Source: Salipaludibacillus daqingensis
Lineage (GTDB): Bacteria > Bacillota > Bacilli > Bacillales > Salisediminibacteriaceae
Direction: 5' to 3'
DNA length: 64,000 nucleotides
Assembly (NCBI RefSeq): GCF_029891575.1
Contig: NZ_JARZHF010000002.1
Coordinates: forward strand, 124,001 to 188,000
Under the pieces are notes generated by a model, which worked only from the letters and a program-made list of their open reading frames with translations, did no database searches and was not told the DNA's origin. The translations under genes were made by a program, and so were the position numbers. This document shows, piece by piece, positions 56,662 through 64,000 of the stretch. Within the stretch, counting starts at the first letter, position 1. Each line of letters begins with the position of its first letter.

Positions 56662-57117
56662 TTAGCGACCTATTTCAAGTGCTTTCAATAACATGTTCTT
56701 TTGTGCATCTAATGTCGTTACGTTCGCCTCATACGAACGGGTTGTACTCATTAAGTCAACCATTTCTTTAAGAGGATCTACGTTAGGCATTTCTACATAC
56801 CCTTCGTCATTAGCATCCGGATGATCCGGCTGATACACTTGACGGAACGGCGATTGATCTTCAATTATATTACCTATTTTCACACCTTGACCAATATCGT
56901 CATTTGATTTCATTGCTCTTTGTAATTGGTTCCGAAATCCGCCAGATTGGTTTGGTTCCATCGTGACCATCTTTCGGCGATAAGGTTCCCATTCCCCATC
57001 CACTAATCTACCTCTTGTTGAATCAGCATTCGACATATTGCTTGAGACAACATCCATTCGTAATCGCTGAGCAGTTAGTGCTGATGCTGAGACATTCATT
57101 CCATGAAACATTGACAT
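56662..57117 (-). CDS. flgC: Flagellar proximal rod protein FlgC
   Basis: A 151-residue rod protein with the N-terminal NVSASALTAQRLRMDVVSSNMSNADSTR motif, a short FlgC central region (YEPNQSGGF-like) and the C-terminal YVEMPNVDPLKEMVDLMSTTRSYEANVTTLDAQKNMLLKALEIGR helix. ATG 57117 with GGGAGGT, 7 nt after flgB. Confidence 0.97.
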   Translation of the reverse strand: MSMFHGMNVSASALTAQRLRMDVVSSNMSNADSTRGRLVDGEWEPYRRKMVTMEPNQSGGFRNQLQRAMKSNDDIGQGVKIGNIIEDQSPFRQVYQPDHPDANDEGYVEMPNVDPLKEMVDLMSTTRSYEANVTTLDAQKNMLLKALEIGR

Positions 57118-57124
57118 ATGTCAT

Positions 57125-57529
57125 TTACCTCCCTTGACCTAATACAGTACGAACACTATTAAATCTTCCGTTTAGTCGATCTACAAGCGTATTGTAGTAA
57201 ATTTGATTTTTCGCCAATTCGCTCATTTCATGATCAATATCAACATTATTGCCATTATGGTTATACATTGTATTTGTCCGTCTAGTTACAAAACCTGCGT
57301 CATCTGCTGGGCGACCACCAAATTCTATGTGACGCTCATCTAATCGATTAGCATTTAAGCGTTGACCTTCTTTTGCACGATTTAATTCGTGAGAAAAGAC
57401 TGTTTTTTGCGCTTTATAGTTTGGTGTGTCTACATTTGCAATATTTTGGGAAATAGTGTTCTGTCTTGTAGAAGCTGAAGACATAGCAGTCTCTAATAAT
57501 TGAGTTGTGGAGTTATTAATCAAATTCAT
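57125..57529 (-). CDS. flgB: Flagellar proximal rod protein FlgB
   Basis: A 134-residue rod protein. The N-terminal STRQNTISQNIANVDTPNYKAQKTVFSHEL and the C-terminal NNVDIDHEMSELAKNQIYYNTLVDRLNGRF are diagnostic. ATG 57529 with AGGGGAA. First gene of the fla/che operon, about 60 nt after the predicted transcription start. Confidence 0.97.
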   Translation of the reverse strand: MNLINNSTTQLLETAMSSASTRQNTISQNIANVDTPNYKAQKTVFSHELNRAKEGQRLNANRLDERHIEFGGRPADDAGFVTRRTNTMYNHNGNNVDIDHEMSELAKNQIYYNTLVDRLNGRFNSVRTVLGQGR

Positions 57530-57596
57530 TATTATTCCCCTTTTTATGAATAAATAAACAAGTAATTTTTTCCTCTTTAACCACTGTCTAGATTGT

Positions 57597-57625
57597 ATTT
57601 TATATAATAAAGCGAATTTTGTCTA
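57597..57625 (-). promoter_or_regulatory. Probable sigma-A promoter of the fla/che operon
   Basis: TAGACA (57625-57620), 17-nt spacer, TAAAAT (57602-57597) on the minus strand: five of six matches in each hexamer. Leader of about 60 nt before flgB. In B. subtilis the main fla/che promoter is also sigma-A dependent. Confidence 0.55.
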
Positions 57626-57804
57626 ACAGTCTCAGAAATTGACTATACTTCAATGAAAAAGACCTATAAAAAATTGAGGATATAGTCGTGATATGTAGCC
57701 CAAAAGACCTTTCGACAAAATTATACAAAATACAAGTTCTTTTTAACTAATAGAACTTTATCATATTTTTACATGTTTCTGTTGCTTTATTTCATAATGC
57801 ATTA

Positions 57805-57833
57805 AAAAGAGGCTAATCATTGATTAGCCTCTC
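57805..57833 (-). terminator. Terminator after codY
   Basis: Stem AGAGGCTAATCA / TGATTAGCCTCT with a short loop, followed by TTTTTAAT on the minus strand. It separates the xerC-codY operon from fla/che. Confidence 0.92.
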
Positions 57834-57858
57834 CTAGTTATATTCCATTATTTGTATA

Positions 57859-58635
57859 TTAGTTTTTGTGCTTTTCCAACTCTACTAAAAACTTATCATT
57901 TAAAACTTTAATATACGTTCCTTTCATTCCTAAAGAGCGAGACTCAATAACGCCCGCACTCTCGAGTTTTCTCAGTGCATTAACAATCACCGAACGGGTA
58001 ATTCCAACTCTATCAGCAATTTTACTTGCTACGAGTAACCCTTCATTACCATCTAATTCTTCAAAAATATGATCAACAGCTTCTAATTCACTATATGATA
58101 ATGAACTAATAGCCATTTGAACGACAGCTTTACTTCTTGCTTCTTGTTCAATTTCTTCTGCTTTCTCATGAAGAATCTCCATTCCAACAACAGTAGAACC
58201 ATATTCAGCAAGGATCAAATCATCATCATCAAATGAATCATCCAAACGAGCAAGGATTAGTGTCCCTAATCGCTGGCCTCCACCTTGAATTGGAACGATC
58301 GTCGTCAGTCCGTTTGCAAAAAGGTCTTTATTTTCTACTGGAAATGCAGTGAATTCACTATTAATATCTAAATTCGAAGATGTTTCGTCAAGTTTAAATA
58401 AGCCTGCTGTATACTCTTCAGGAAACCGTCTTTCTTCTAGCATTTGTTTCATCCGACTATTTTCAATCTCTTGCTTGATTGAATAACCGAGTAACTTTCC
58501 ACGACGGCTTACGATAAAAATATTCGATTCAATGACATCACGAAGCGTCACCGCCATATCTTTGAAATTGACAGATTGTCCTGCACTTTTTTGAAGCATT
58601 TCATTAATTTTTCTTGTTTTTGTTAATAAATCCAT
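57859..58635 (-). CDS. codY: GTP- and branched-chain amino acid-sensing repressor CodY
   Basis: A 258-residue global regulator of nutrient limitation. The N-terminal GAF domain (about 1-155; [44 protein letters not shown]) senses isoleucine and its family; the C-terminal winged helix carries [47 protein letters not shown] 58635 with AGGAGG, 16 nt after hslU. Also a possible regulator of the adjacent fla/che operon, as in B. subtilis. Confidence 0.97.
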   Translation of the reverse strand: MDLLTKTRKINEMLQKSAGQSVNFKDMAVTLRDVIESNIFIVSRRGKLLGYSIKQEIENSRMKQMLEERRFPEEYTAGLFKLDETSSNLDINSEFTAFPVENKDLFANGLTTIVPIQGGGQRLGTLILARLDDSFDDDDLILAEYGSTVVGMEILHEKAEEIEQEARSKAVVQMAISSLSYSELEAVDHIFEELDGNEGLLVASKIADRVGITRSVIVNALRKLESAGVIESRSLGMKGTYIKVLNDKFLVELEKHKN

Positions 58636-58651
58636 TGTATTTCCTCCTGTT

Positions 58652-60052
58652 TTATAAAATATATTGACTTAAATCGCGATTTTTCACGACGTCTTGTAAT
58701 TTTTCTTCTACATATGCTGGCGTAATGAGAATCTCTTCCATCGTAATTTCAGATGCTTCATACGAAAGGTCTTCTAGCAATTTTTCTAAAATCGTATGAA
58801 GTCTTCGAGCACCAATATTTTCTGTCTCCTCATTTACTTCCGCAGCAATTTCTGCAATTCTACGAATAGCATCGTCAGAAAATTTCAATTTTATTCCTTC
58901 TACTGCCAATAATGCTTGATACTGTTTGGCTAATGCATGTTTTGGTTCTATAAGAATTCGAACGAAATCATCCACATTTAAACTGCTTAACTCTACTCGA
59001 ATTGGAAATCTACCTTGAAGCTCCGGTATTAAATCGGAAGGTTTTGAAAAGTGAAACGCTCCTGCTGCCACAAAAAGCATATGGTCTGTTTTTACTGGAC
59101 CGTATTTTGTAACAACTGTCGACCCTTCCACAATAGGTAAAATGTCGCGTTGTACGCCTTCTCGAGAAATGTCTGCAGACTGTTGTTTGCTTTTTCCAGC
59201 CACTTTATCTATTTCATCAATGAAAATCATTCCAAGTTGCTCTGCCTTTTGAATGGCTTCTTGAGTAACCTCATCCATGTCAATTAGCTTTTGTGCTTCA
59301 TCTTCTCTCAATAGTTTCCTAGCTTCTTTCACCTTTAATTTGCGCCTTTTCTTTTTCTTTGGCACCATGCTTCCAAGCATGTCTTGCATATTCATGCCCA
59401 TTTGTTCCATTCCTGAGCCTTGGAACATATCCATAAAGTTCGACTGTTGCTCATCTACTTCTATATTGACATCCTCATTTTCCAGTTCACCCGCTGCAAG
59501 TTTTTGTGCAATTTGTCGTCTACGATCTCTTGTCGATGTCTCTTCTTGTTCGTTCTCTGATTCATCTTGCTCGTTGTCCTGATTCCCTTGGAACAACATT
59601 TCAAACGGGTTTCGGTAATTCGATTCTTTTTTTTGTGAAGGAACAAGGTATTCAACTAGTCGATGATTGGCATTTTGTTCTGCTCTTTCCATAACGCTAG
59701 CCATCTTCTCTTCTTTTACAATTCGGATCGAGGTTTCGATTAAATCTCGTACCATCGATTCTACATCTCTACCCACGTAACCTACTTCCGTAAACTTCGT
59801 AGCCTCCACTTTAACGAATGGCGCTCCAATAAGTTTTGCTAATCGGCGAGCTATCTCCGTTTTACCTACACCTGTTGGTCCAATCATTAAAATGTTTTTC
59901 GGCGTAATTTCTTCTTTTAACATATCATCTAGTAAGTTGCGCCTATATCGATTACGAAGTGCTATTGCTACAGACTTTTTTGCTTGCGTTTGACCAACGA
60001 TCGATTGGTCAAGTCTTTCTACAATTTGTTTTGGTGTTAAAGAACTACTCAT
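58652..60052 (-). CDS. hslU: HslU (ClpY) ATPase subunit of the HslUV protease
   Basis: A 466-residue AAA+ unfoldase. The Walker A GPTGVGKT is at residues 58-65, with [22 protein letters not shown], Walker [15 protein letters not shown], and the sensor regions [12 protein letters not shown] and [21 protein letters not shown]. The I domain (about 110-240) is acidic and long. The C terminus ends DLSQYIL, the typical HslV-activating tail. The first in-frame ATG at 60061 abuts GAGGG; ATG 60052 has 9-nt spacing and is preferred. Confidence 0.96.
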   Translation of the reverse strand: MSSSLTPKQIVERLDQSIVGQTQAKKSVAIALRNRYRRNLLDDMLKEEITPKNILMIGPTGVGKTEIARRLAKLIGAPFVKVEATKFTEVGYVGRDVESMVRDLIETSIRIVKEEKMASVMERAEQNANHRLVEYLVPSQKKESNYRNPFEMLFQGNQDNEQDESENEQEETSTRDRRRQIAQKLAAGELENEDVNIEVDEQQSNFMDMFQGSGMEQMGMNMQDMLGSMVPKKKKRRKLKVKEARKLLREDEAQKLIDMDEVTQEAIQKAEQLGMIFIDEIDKVAGKSKQQSADISREGVQRDILPIVEGSTVVTKYGPVKTDHMLFVAAGAFHFSKPSDLIPELQGRFPIRVELSSLNVDDFVRILIEPKHALAKQYQALLAVEGIKLKFSDDAIRRIAEIAAEVNEETENIGARRLHTILEKLLEDLSYEASEITMEEILITPAYVEEKLQDVVKNRDLSQYIL

Positions 60053-60099
60053 GTTACGCATCCCTCACTTATACAATCAGGTTTGATTTCACTTCTACA

Positions 60100-60648
60100 T
60101 TAGTCATTTGCTAATTTTTCAACGATAATTTGGTGATTCGTGTACACGCAAATGTCTGCTGCTACTGTTAAACTTTCTTTTGCAATGTCAGCTGCAGACA
60201 AGTGATCAGCATGTTTTTTCAAAGCCCGTCCTGCAGATAACGCATAACTTCCTCCTGAACCAATCGCTAAAATTCCGTCATCAGGTTCTATTACTTCCCC
60301 TGTTCCAGCAATCAAGTAAAGGTTTGACTTATCCATCACTACAAGCATCGCTTCAAGTTTTCTTAAAACACGATCACTTCGCCATTCTTTTGCAAGTTCT
60401 ACGGCCGCACGCTGAAGATTTCCATTGAATTCTTCGAGCTTCCCTTCGAATTTTTCATAAAGGGTAAAAGCATCAGCTACTGAACCAGCAAATCCTGCTA
60501 TGACTTTTCCTCTATACAAACGACGAACTTTTTTCGCAGAATGTTTCATGACTACCGCATTTCCGAACGTAACTTGCCCATCACCAGCAATTGCCGATTC
60601 TCCGTTGTGTTGGACTGCGAGTATCGTTGTTCCTTTAATTGGCTCCAT
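60100..60648 (-). CDS. hslV: HslV (ClpQ) peptidase subunit, apparent threonine type
   Basis: A 182-residue Ntn-hydrolase peptidase. The N terminus [14 protein letters not shown] contains the TT pair that marks the mature end of most HslV enzymes, at residues 7-8, after a six-residue propeptide. Downstream are [69 protein letters not shown] and [16 protein letters not shown]. subtilis CodW, by recollection, instead uses an N-terminal serine. ATG 60648 with AAAGGAG, 26 nt after xerC. Confidence 0.94.
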   Translation of the reverse strand: MEPIKGTTILAVQHNGESAIAGDGQVTFGNAVVMKHSAKKVRRLYRGKVIAGFAGSVADAFTLYEKFEGKLEEFNGNLQRAAVELAKEWRSDRVLRKLEAMLVVMDKSNLYLIAGTGEVIEPDDGILAIGSGGSYALSAGRALKKHADHLSAADIAKESLTVAADICVYTNHQIIVEKLAND

Positions 60649-60674
60649 TCTTTAACTCCTTTCCCTTCCCATTA

Positions 60675-61571
60675 CTATGCCCTAGGATGTGAAGATCGGT
60701 AAACTTCTCTTAAACGATCTTTCGTAACATGTGTATACACTTGCGTAGAAGATAGTTCACTATGGCCTAATAACTCTTGAACTGTTCGGAGGTCAGCCCC
60801 CTCATTCAATAAATGTGTTGCGAAACTATGACGTAAAGAGTGAGGACTCATTTTTGACGAAACCGCAGCATCGTTAACTATTTTATTTAAAATTTTTCTA
60901 ATGCTTCTAGCTTCCAGTTTCCATCCGCGATAGCTTAGAAATATAGCATCTGTAGGTGCGTTTCCTTTTGCTATTAGTTTAGTCCTCGTTTCAGATAGAT
61001 AAACATCTAATGCGCCAATGGCGTAACTGCCAACTGGTACATATCTCTCTTTGCGTCCCTTCCCTTGAATGAGGAGTGTTCCTAACTCTTTGTCATAATC
61101 CTCTATGTTCAAACCTACACATTCGCTCACACGAATCCCCGTTCCATAAAGAACTTCCACTAATGCAAGATTACGTTTTCCTAAATCAGTTTTAACATTT
61201 ATAGAATCAAAGATCGTTTGCATTTCGTTTTCATAAAAAAAAGACGGGAGTTTCTTTTCCAACTTCGGTGTCGTAACCACTTGGAATGGGTTTTTGTCCA
61301 CAAGATTTTCTCGAACTAGAAAAGACCAAAAAGAACGGAGAGAAGAGATTTTTCTAGCTACTGTTTTTCTTGCATAACTTTTATTATGTAGTGACGTTAA
61401 ATAGCTTCGAATGTCTACATACGAAACAACAGCGATTGATTTTCTCAACTGCTGCATTACAAATCGATCAAAGTCTTCAATGTCTTTCTGATAATTATTG
61501 ATCGTATGGATAGACGCTCGTTTTTCTATTTGTAAATAATCCATAAATTTTTTTACCCAATCATTTGACAT
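60675..61571 (-). CDS. xerC: Tyrosine recombinase XerC (CodV)
   Basis: A 298-residue site-specific recombinase that resolves chromosome dimers at dif with its partner (RipX/XerD). The N-terminal SAM-like DNA-binding domain (about 1-90) is followed by the catalytic domain with the Arg in YGTGIRVSEC, Lys in IQGKGRKERYVP, HSLRHSFATHLL (H and R), GHSELSSTQVYTHV (H and the nucleophilic Y). GTG 61580 is inside the AAGGTG site; ATG 61571 is chosen. First gene of the xerC-hslV-hslU-codY operon. Confidence 0.94.
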   Translation of the reverse strand: MSNDWVKKFMDYLQIEKRASIHTINNYQKDIEDFDRFVMQQLRKSIAVVSYVDIRSYLTSLHNKSYARKTVARKISSLRSFWSFLVRENLVDKNPFQVVTTPKLEKKLPSFFYENEMQTIFDSINVKTDLGKRNLALVEVLYGTGIRVSECVGLNIEDYDKELGTLLIQGKGRKERYVPVGSYAIGALDVYLSETRTKLIAKGNAPTDAIFLSYRGWKLEARSIRKILNKIVNDAAVSSKMSPHSLRHSFATHLLNEGADLRTVQELLGHSELSSTQVYTHVTKDRLREVYRSSHPRA

Positions 61572-61632
61572 TCTCGTCACCTTTTTTGAAAAAGATTATA
61601 GTTACTGACTTAATCAAGTTTCCCAACACGTT

Positions 61633-61669
61633 AAGAGCTACTAAATCTTATCACAGTTTAGTAGCTCTT
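61633..61669 (-). repeat. Inverted repeat overlapping the xerC promoter
   Basis: Perfect 13-bp arms AAGAGCTACTAAA/TTTAGTAGCTCTT (61633-61645 and 61657-61669), 11-nt spacer. The promoter -10 lies in the loop and one arm fills the spacer between -35 and -10. No U tail in either direction of quality expected for a terminator. Confidence 0.75.
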
Positions 61670-61673
61670 TCAA
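61645..61673 (-). promoter_or_regulatory. Sigma-A promoter of the xerC-codY operon
   Basis: TTGAAA (61673-61668), 17-nt spacer, TAAGAT (61650-61645), with an extended TG-A before the -10. The start would be near 61638, leaving about 65 nt before xerC. Confidence 0.6.
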
Positions 61674-61906
61674 TAAACTTTACATTTTTTTCATAAAATT
61701 CTGAATTGTATTCAATCCTCGATCAACGAATAATCATTCTTTCTTTTAAATATAACTTATTACGGTCAATAGAATCAACTTCCATCATTTGTCCTAGTTG
61801 CGCTAGATAGAAACAAGCTCTCTTTTTCAGTCTGTTCTATTAACTGAGCAAATAATTAATCAGAATTCTATAAACAAAATAGCTGAGTTCTTAAAGATAA
61901 TAGAAG

Positions 61907-61940
61907 TGATAACGAACAGCAATTTCACTCCCCGTTATCA
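61907..61940 (-). terminator. Hairpin after topA, possible terminator
   Basis: Arms TGATAACG/CGTTATCA (8 bp) with an 18-nt loop, 20 nt after the topA stop. The sequence after it on the minus strand is CTTCTATTATC, a weak T-run, so terminator function is uncertain. Confidence 0.45.
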
Positions 61941-61960
61941 TCGTTTCCATTATAGACTCG

Positions 61961-64000
61961 TTAATTACCCTCTTCTTTATAATCGCATTCGGTGCATTGA
62001 ACATGAACACCTTTTTTCGATTTCTTTTCCACTAGTAAGCTTTCACACTTAGGGCATGGTCGTGAAATTGGTTTATCCCAAGAGATAAAATCACACTCTG
62101 GATAACGATCGCAGCCGTAAAAAATTCTTTTCTTCTTGCTTTTACGTTCAACGACATTTCCTTCCGAACACTTAGGGCACTTCACACCAATTTCTTTAAT
62201 AATTGCTTTTGTATTTCTGCAATTTGGAAAGTTGGAACAGGCCATAAATTTACCATACCGGCCCATTTTATAGACCATTTCATGGCCACATTTCTCACAG
62301 TCTTCTCCAGCAGGTTCATCTTTAATTTCCACTTCTTTCATTTCTTCTTCCGCTGTCTTCAATCGAATTTCGAAGTCTTTGTAAAAATGATCAATGATGT
62401 GAACCCACTTCTTTTCTCCATCTTCTATGGAGTCTAAATTCGATTCCATTTCTGCCGTAAATTCGACATTAAGAATCTCTGGGAAAAATTCTTCGATCAA
62501 CTCTAGGACAATTTCTCCCAATTCCGTTGGAACGAATCTTTTCTCATCTAATGCGACGTATCCTCTTCGTTGAACTGTATCCAACGTTGGTGCGTATGTT
62601 GACGGTCGACCAATACCAAGTTCTTCCATCGTCCTTACTAGTCTTGCTTCTGTATATCTTGGTGGTGGTTGAGTAAAATGTTGATTTGGATCTATTTTAA
62701 GACTAGTCGCTTCTTCCCCTTCTTTCAAGTCAGGAAGAAGCCGGTCTTTTTCTTCTTTTCCGTCGTCATTTCCTTCAATATAAACTTTCATAAAACCTGA
62801 AAATTTCAACTTAGAACCTGTTGCCCGAAACATAACTCCGTTATTAGTTAAATCAACAGACATCGTATCCATCACTGCTGGAGCCATTTGACTTGCAACC
62901 ATCCGCTCCCAAATCAATTTATACAATCGATACTGATCACGGCTCAAGTGCGGTTTCATCGATTTAGGATCCATCATCACAGAAGTTGGGCGAACTGCTT
63001 CGTGAGCATCCTGTGTCTTAGCCCCTTGTTTAGACTTTAATTCAACTGTGTTGTGGTACTCTTTTCCGTAATGAGTTTCAATATAATCTTTTGCTTCTGC
63101 TTTTGCCGTATCGGAAAGTCTCGTTGAATCTGTTCTCATGTAAGTAATCAAACCTACCGTTCCAGATTTCCCAAGGTCAATCCCCTCGTACAATTGCTGA
63201 GCTAGCATCATCGTTTTTTTCGCTCTAAAATTCAGTTTTCTAGCTGCTTCTTGTTGCAATGATGAAGTAATAAAAGGTACCACTGGATTTCGTTTTCTTT
63301 CTCTTTTCTTCACTTGATCAATCTGAAACTCATCGCCTTTGATTTTTCCGAGAACTTTATCCACGTCTTCTTGTGACTTTAATTCTGTTTTCTTCCCATC
63401 TAACGACATAAACTTTGCTTCAAATTCTTGATCGTCTTTTGTCAAAGAAGCAACAATTGACCAATACTCTTCAGGATTAAACGCTTTAATTTCATTTTCA
63501 CGATCAATAATCATTTTCACAGCTACAGATTGAACGCGACCTGCACTTAAACCTTTTTTTACTTTCTTCCATAGTAATGGACTAATGTTATAACCGACTA
63601 ATCGATCTAGAACTCTTCTAGCTTGCTGAGCATCGACTAAATTAGTATTAATTGTTCGTGGGTTTTTAAAAGAGTCTTTAATTGCTTGTTTTGTAATTTC
63701 ATTAAATACAACACGACATTCAGAGTCTTTATCAATATTTAAACTGTCAGCTAAATGCCATGCTATCGCTTCTCCTTCGCGATCCGGGTCAGCCGCCAGA
63801 TAAACGCGTTTCGCTTTTTTGGCAGCTTGTTTCAATTCTTTTAATATCGGGCCTTTCCCGCGAATGGTAATATATTTAGGTGAATAATCCTGTTCTACAT
63901 CGACACCCATTTGACTTTTAGGTAAATCAATTACGTGTCCCATCGATGCTTTCACTGAATATTTTTTCCCTAAATATTTCCCAATTGTTTTTGCTTTAGC
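61961..64000 (-). CDS. topA: DNA topoisomerase I, 5' end cut by the window
   Basis: 679 codons of TopA are visible; the gene continues past the right edge, as the frame reads on through [21 protein letters not shown], typical of the TopA start, so about 12 residues are missing. The TOPRIM domain has [18 protein letters not shown]. The active-site tyrosine is in [15 protein letters not shown]. Three zinc ribbons lie at the C terminus: [35 protein letters not shown]...YGCDRYPEC and CPKCES...CTEC. It relaxes negative supercoils. The ATG at 63955 is internal, not the start. Confidence 0.97.
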   Translation of the reverse strand, partial: AKAKTIGKYLGKKYSVKASMGHVIDLPKSQMGVDVEQDYSPKYITIRGKGPILKELKQAAKKAKRVYLAADPDREGEAIAWHLADSLNIDKDSECRVVFNEITKQAIKDSFKNPRTINTNLVDAQQARRVLDRLVGYNISPLLWKKVKKGLSAGRVQSVAVKMIIDRENEIKAFNPEEYWSIVASLTKDDQEFEAKFMSLDGKKTELKSQEDVDKVLGKIKGDEFQIDQVKKRERKRNPVVPFITSSLQQEAARKLNFRAKKTMMLAQQLYEGIDLGKSGTVGLITYMRTDSTRLSDTAKAEAKDYIETHYGKEYHNTVELKSKQGAKTQDAHEAVRPTSVMMDPKSMKPHLSRDQYRLYKLIWERMVASQMAPAVMDTMSVDLTNNGVMFRATGSKLKFSGFMKVYIEGNDDGKEEKDRLLPDLKEGEEATSLKIDPNQHFTQPPPRYTEARLVRTMEELGIGRPSTYAPTLDTVQRRGYVALDEKRFVPTELGEIVLELIEEFFPEILNVEFTAEMESNLDSIEDGEKKWVHIIDHFYKDFEIRLKTAEEEMKEVEIKDEPAGEDCEKCGHEMVYKMGRYGKFMACSNFPNCRNTKAIIKEIGVKCPKCSEGNVVERKSKKKRIFYGCDRYPECDFISWDKPISRPCPKCESLLVEKKSKKGVHVQCTECDYKEEGN

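Larger units (their letters stand above)
57530..57858 (-). other. 329-nt gap between codY and flgB (fla/che control region)
   Basis: No gene. It contains the codY terminator, a long AT-rich region and the proposed fla/che promoter. I looked for a sigma-D promoter (TAAA-N15-GCCGATAT) and a good CodY box and found neither at convincing quality. Confidence 0.7.
61572..61960 (-). other. 389-nt gap between topA and xerC (trmFO site in B. subtilis)
   Basis: No gene is visible in any frame. The gap contains a hairpin soon after topA, AT-rich sequence, and the xerC promoter within an inverted repeat. In B. subtilis trmFO (gid) occupies this site. I see no remnant resembling TrmFO. Confidence 0.8.

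Noticed and set aside
57630-57650. CodY-box-like AATTTCTGAGAC near the fla/che promoter
   Set aside because: About five mismatches to AATTTTCWGAAAATT; too weak to claim, although CodY control of fla/che is known in B. subtilis.
1-64000. Mobile elements, prophage, CRISPR, tRNA or rRNA genes
   Set aside because: No transposase, integrase island, repeat-spacer array or RNA gene is evident; XerC is the housekeeping recombinase in its normal place.

Overview
The window is a stretch of ordinary chromosomal backbone from a low-GC, flagellated, endospore-forming member of the Bacillaceae. Every convincing gene lies on the minus strand. The gene order is, almost gene for gene, the Bacillus subtilis block running from topA through the fla/che operon to the dipicolinate synthase genes. 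I see no rRNA, tRNA, insertion sequence, prophage or CRISPR array. Sporulation genes (dpaA, mlpA, ymxH), CodY, PolC and the complete fla/che order support the family. Many acidic linkers, and resemblance to alkaliphilic Bacillus relatives, hint at an alkaliphile or halotolerant species, but this is only an impression.

Read in the direction of transcription (right to left). 64000-57859: topA (N terminus cut by the window edge), a gap where B. subtilis has trmFO, then xerC-hslV-hslU-codY ending in a terminator. 57625-27358: the fla/che operon, starting from a sigma-A-like promoter: flgB-flgC-fliE-(330-nt gap)-fliF-fliG-fliH-fliI-fliJ-ylxF/motE-fliK-flgD-TIGR02530 gene-flgE-swrD-fliL-fliM-fliY-cheY-fliO-fliP-fliQ-fliR-flhB-flhA-flhF-flhG-cheB-cheA-cheW-cheC-cheD-small membrane protein-sigD-fapA, followed by a small unknown gene and swrB, which appear to have their own promoter. 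These genes build the basal body, rod, hook and type III export apparatus, the switch and chemotaxis signalling, and finally SigD, which turns on the late flagellar genes.

27343-24058: rpsB-tsf-pyrH-frr, a translation and UMP-kinase operon with its own promoter, two internal hairpin terminators or attenuators and a final terminator. 24025-13252: uppS-cdsA-dxr-rseP-proS-polC (isoprenoid and phospholipid precursors, intramembrane protease, prolyl-tRNA synthetase, replicative polymerase). 13164-5941: rimP-nusA-rnpM(ylxR)-ylxQ-infB-ylxP-rbfA-truB-ribF, the nusA-infB operon. 5900-3020: rpsO and pnp, each with its own terminator. 2902-328: ylxY, mlpA, ymxH. 197-1: the start of dpaA under a good sigma-K promoter.

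No wholly new system is evident. The points most worth a second look are: the absence of trmFO between topA and xerC, with an xerC promoter embedded in a 13-bp inverted repeat; a perfect 40-bp palindrome and a separate extended -10 promoter at the end of the fla/che operon, driving a small uncharacterised gene plus swrB; a small two-helix membrane protein inserted between cheD and sigD; an unusually long structured gap between fliE and fliF; an HslV that appears to be the threonine type with a short propeptide; and a palindrome overlapping the likely uppS promoter. Comparisons with B. subtilis are from memory, not from a search.
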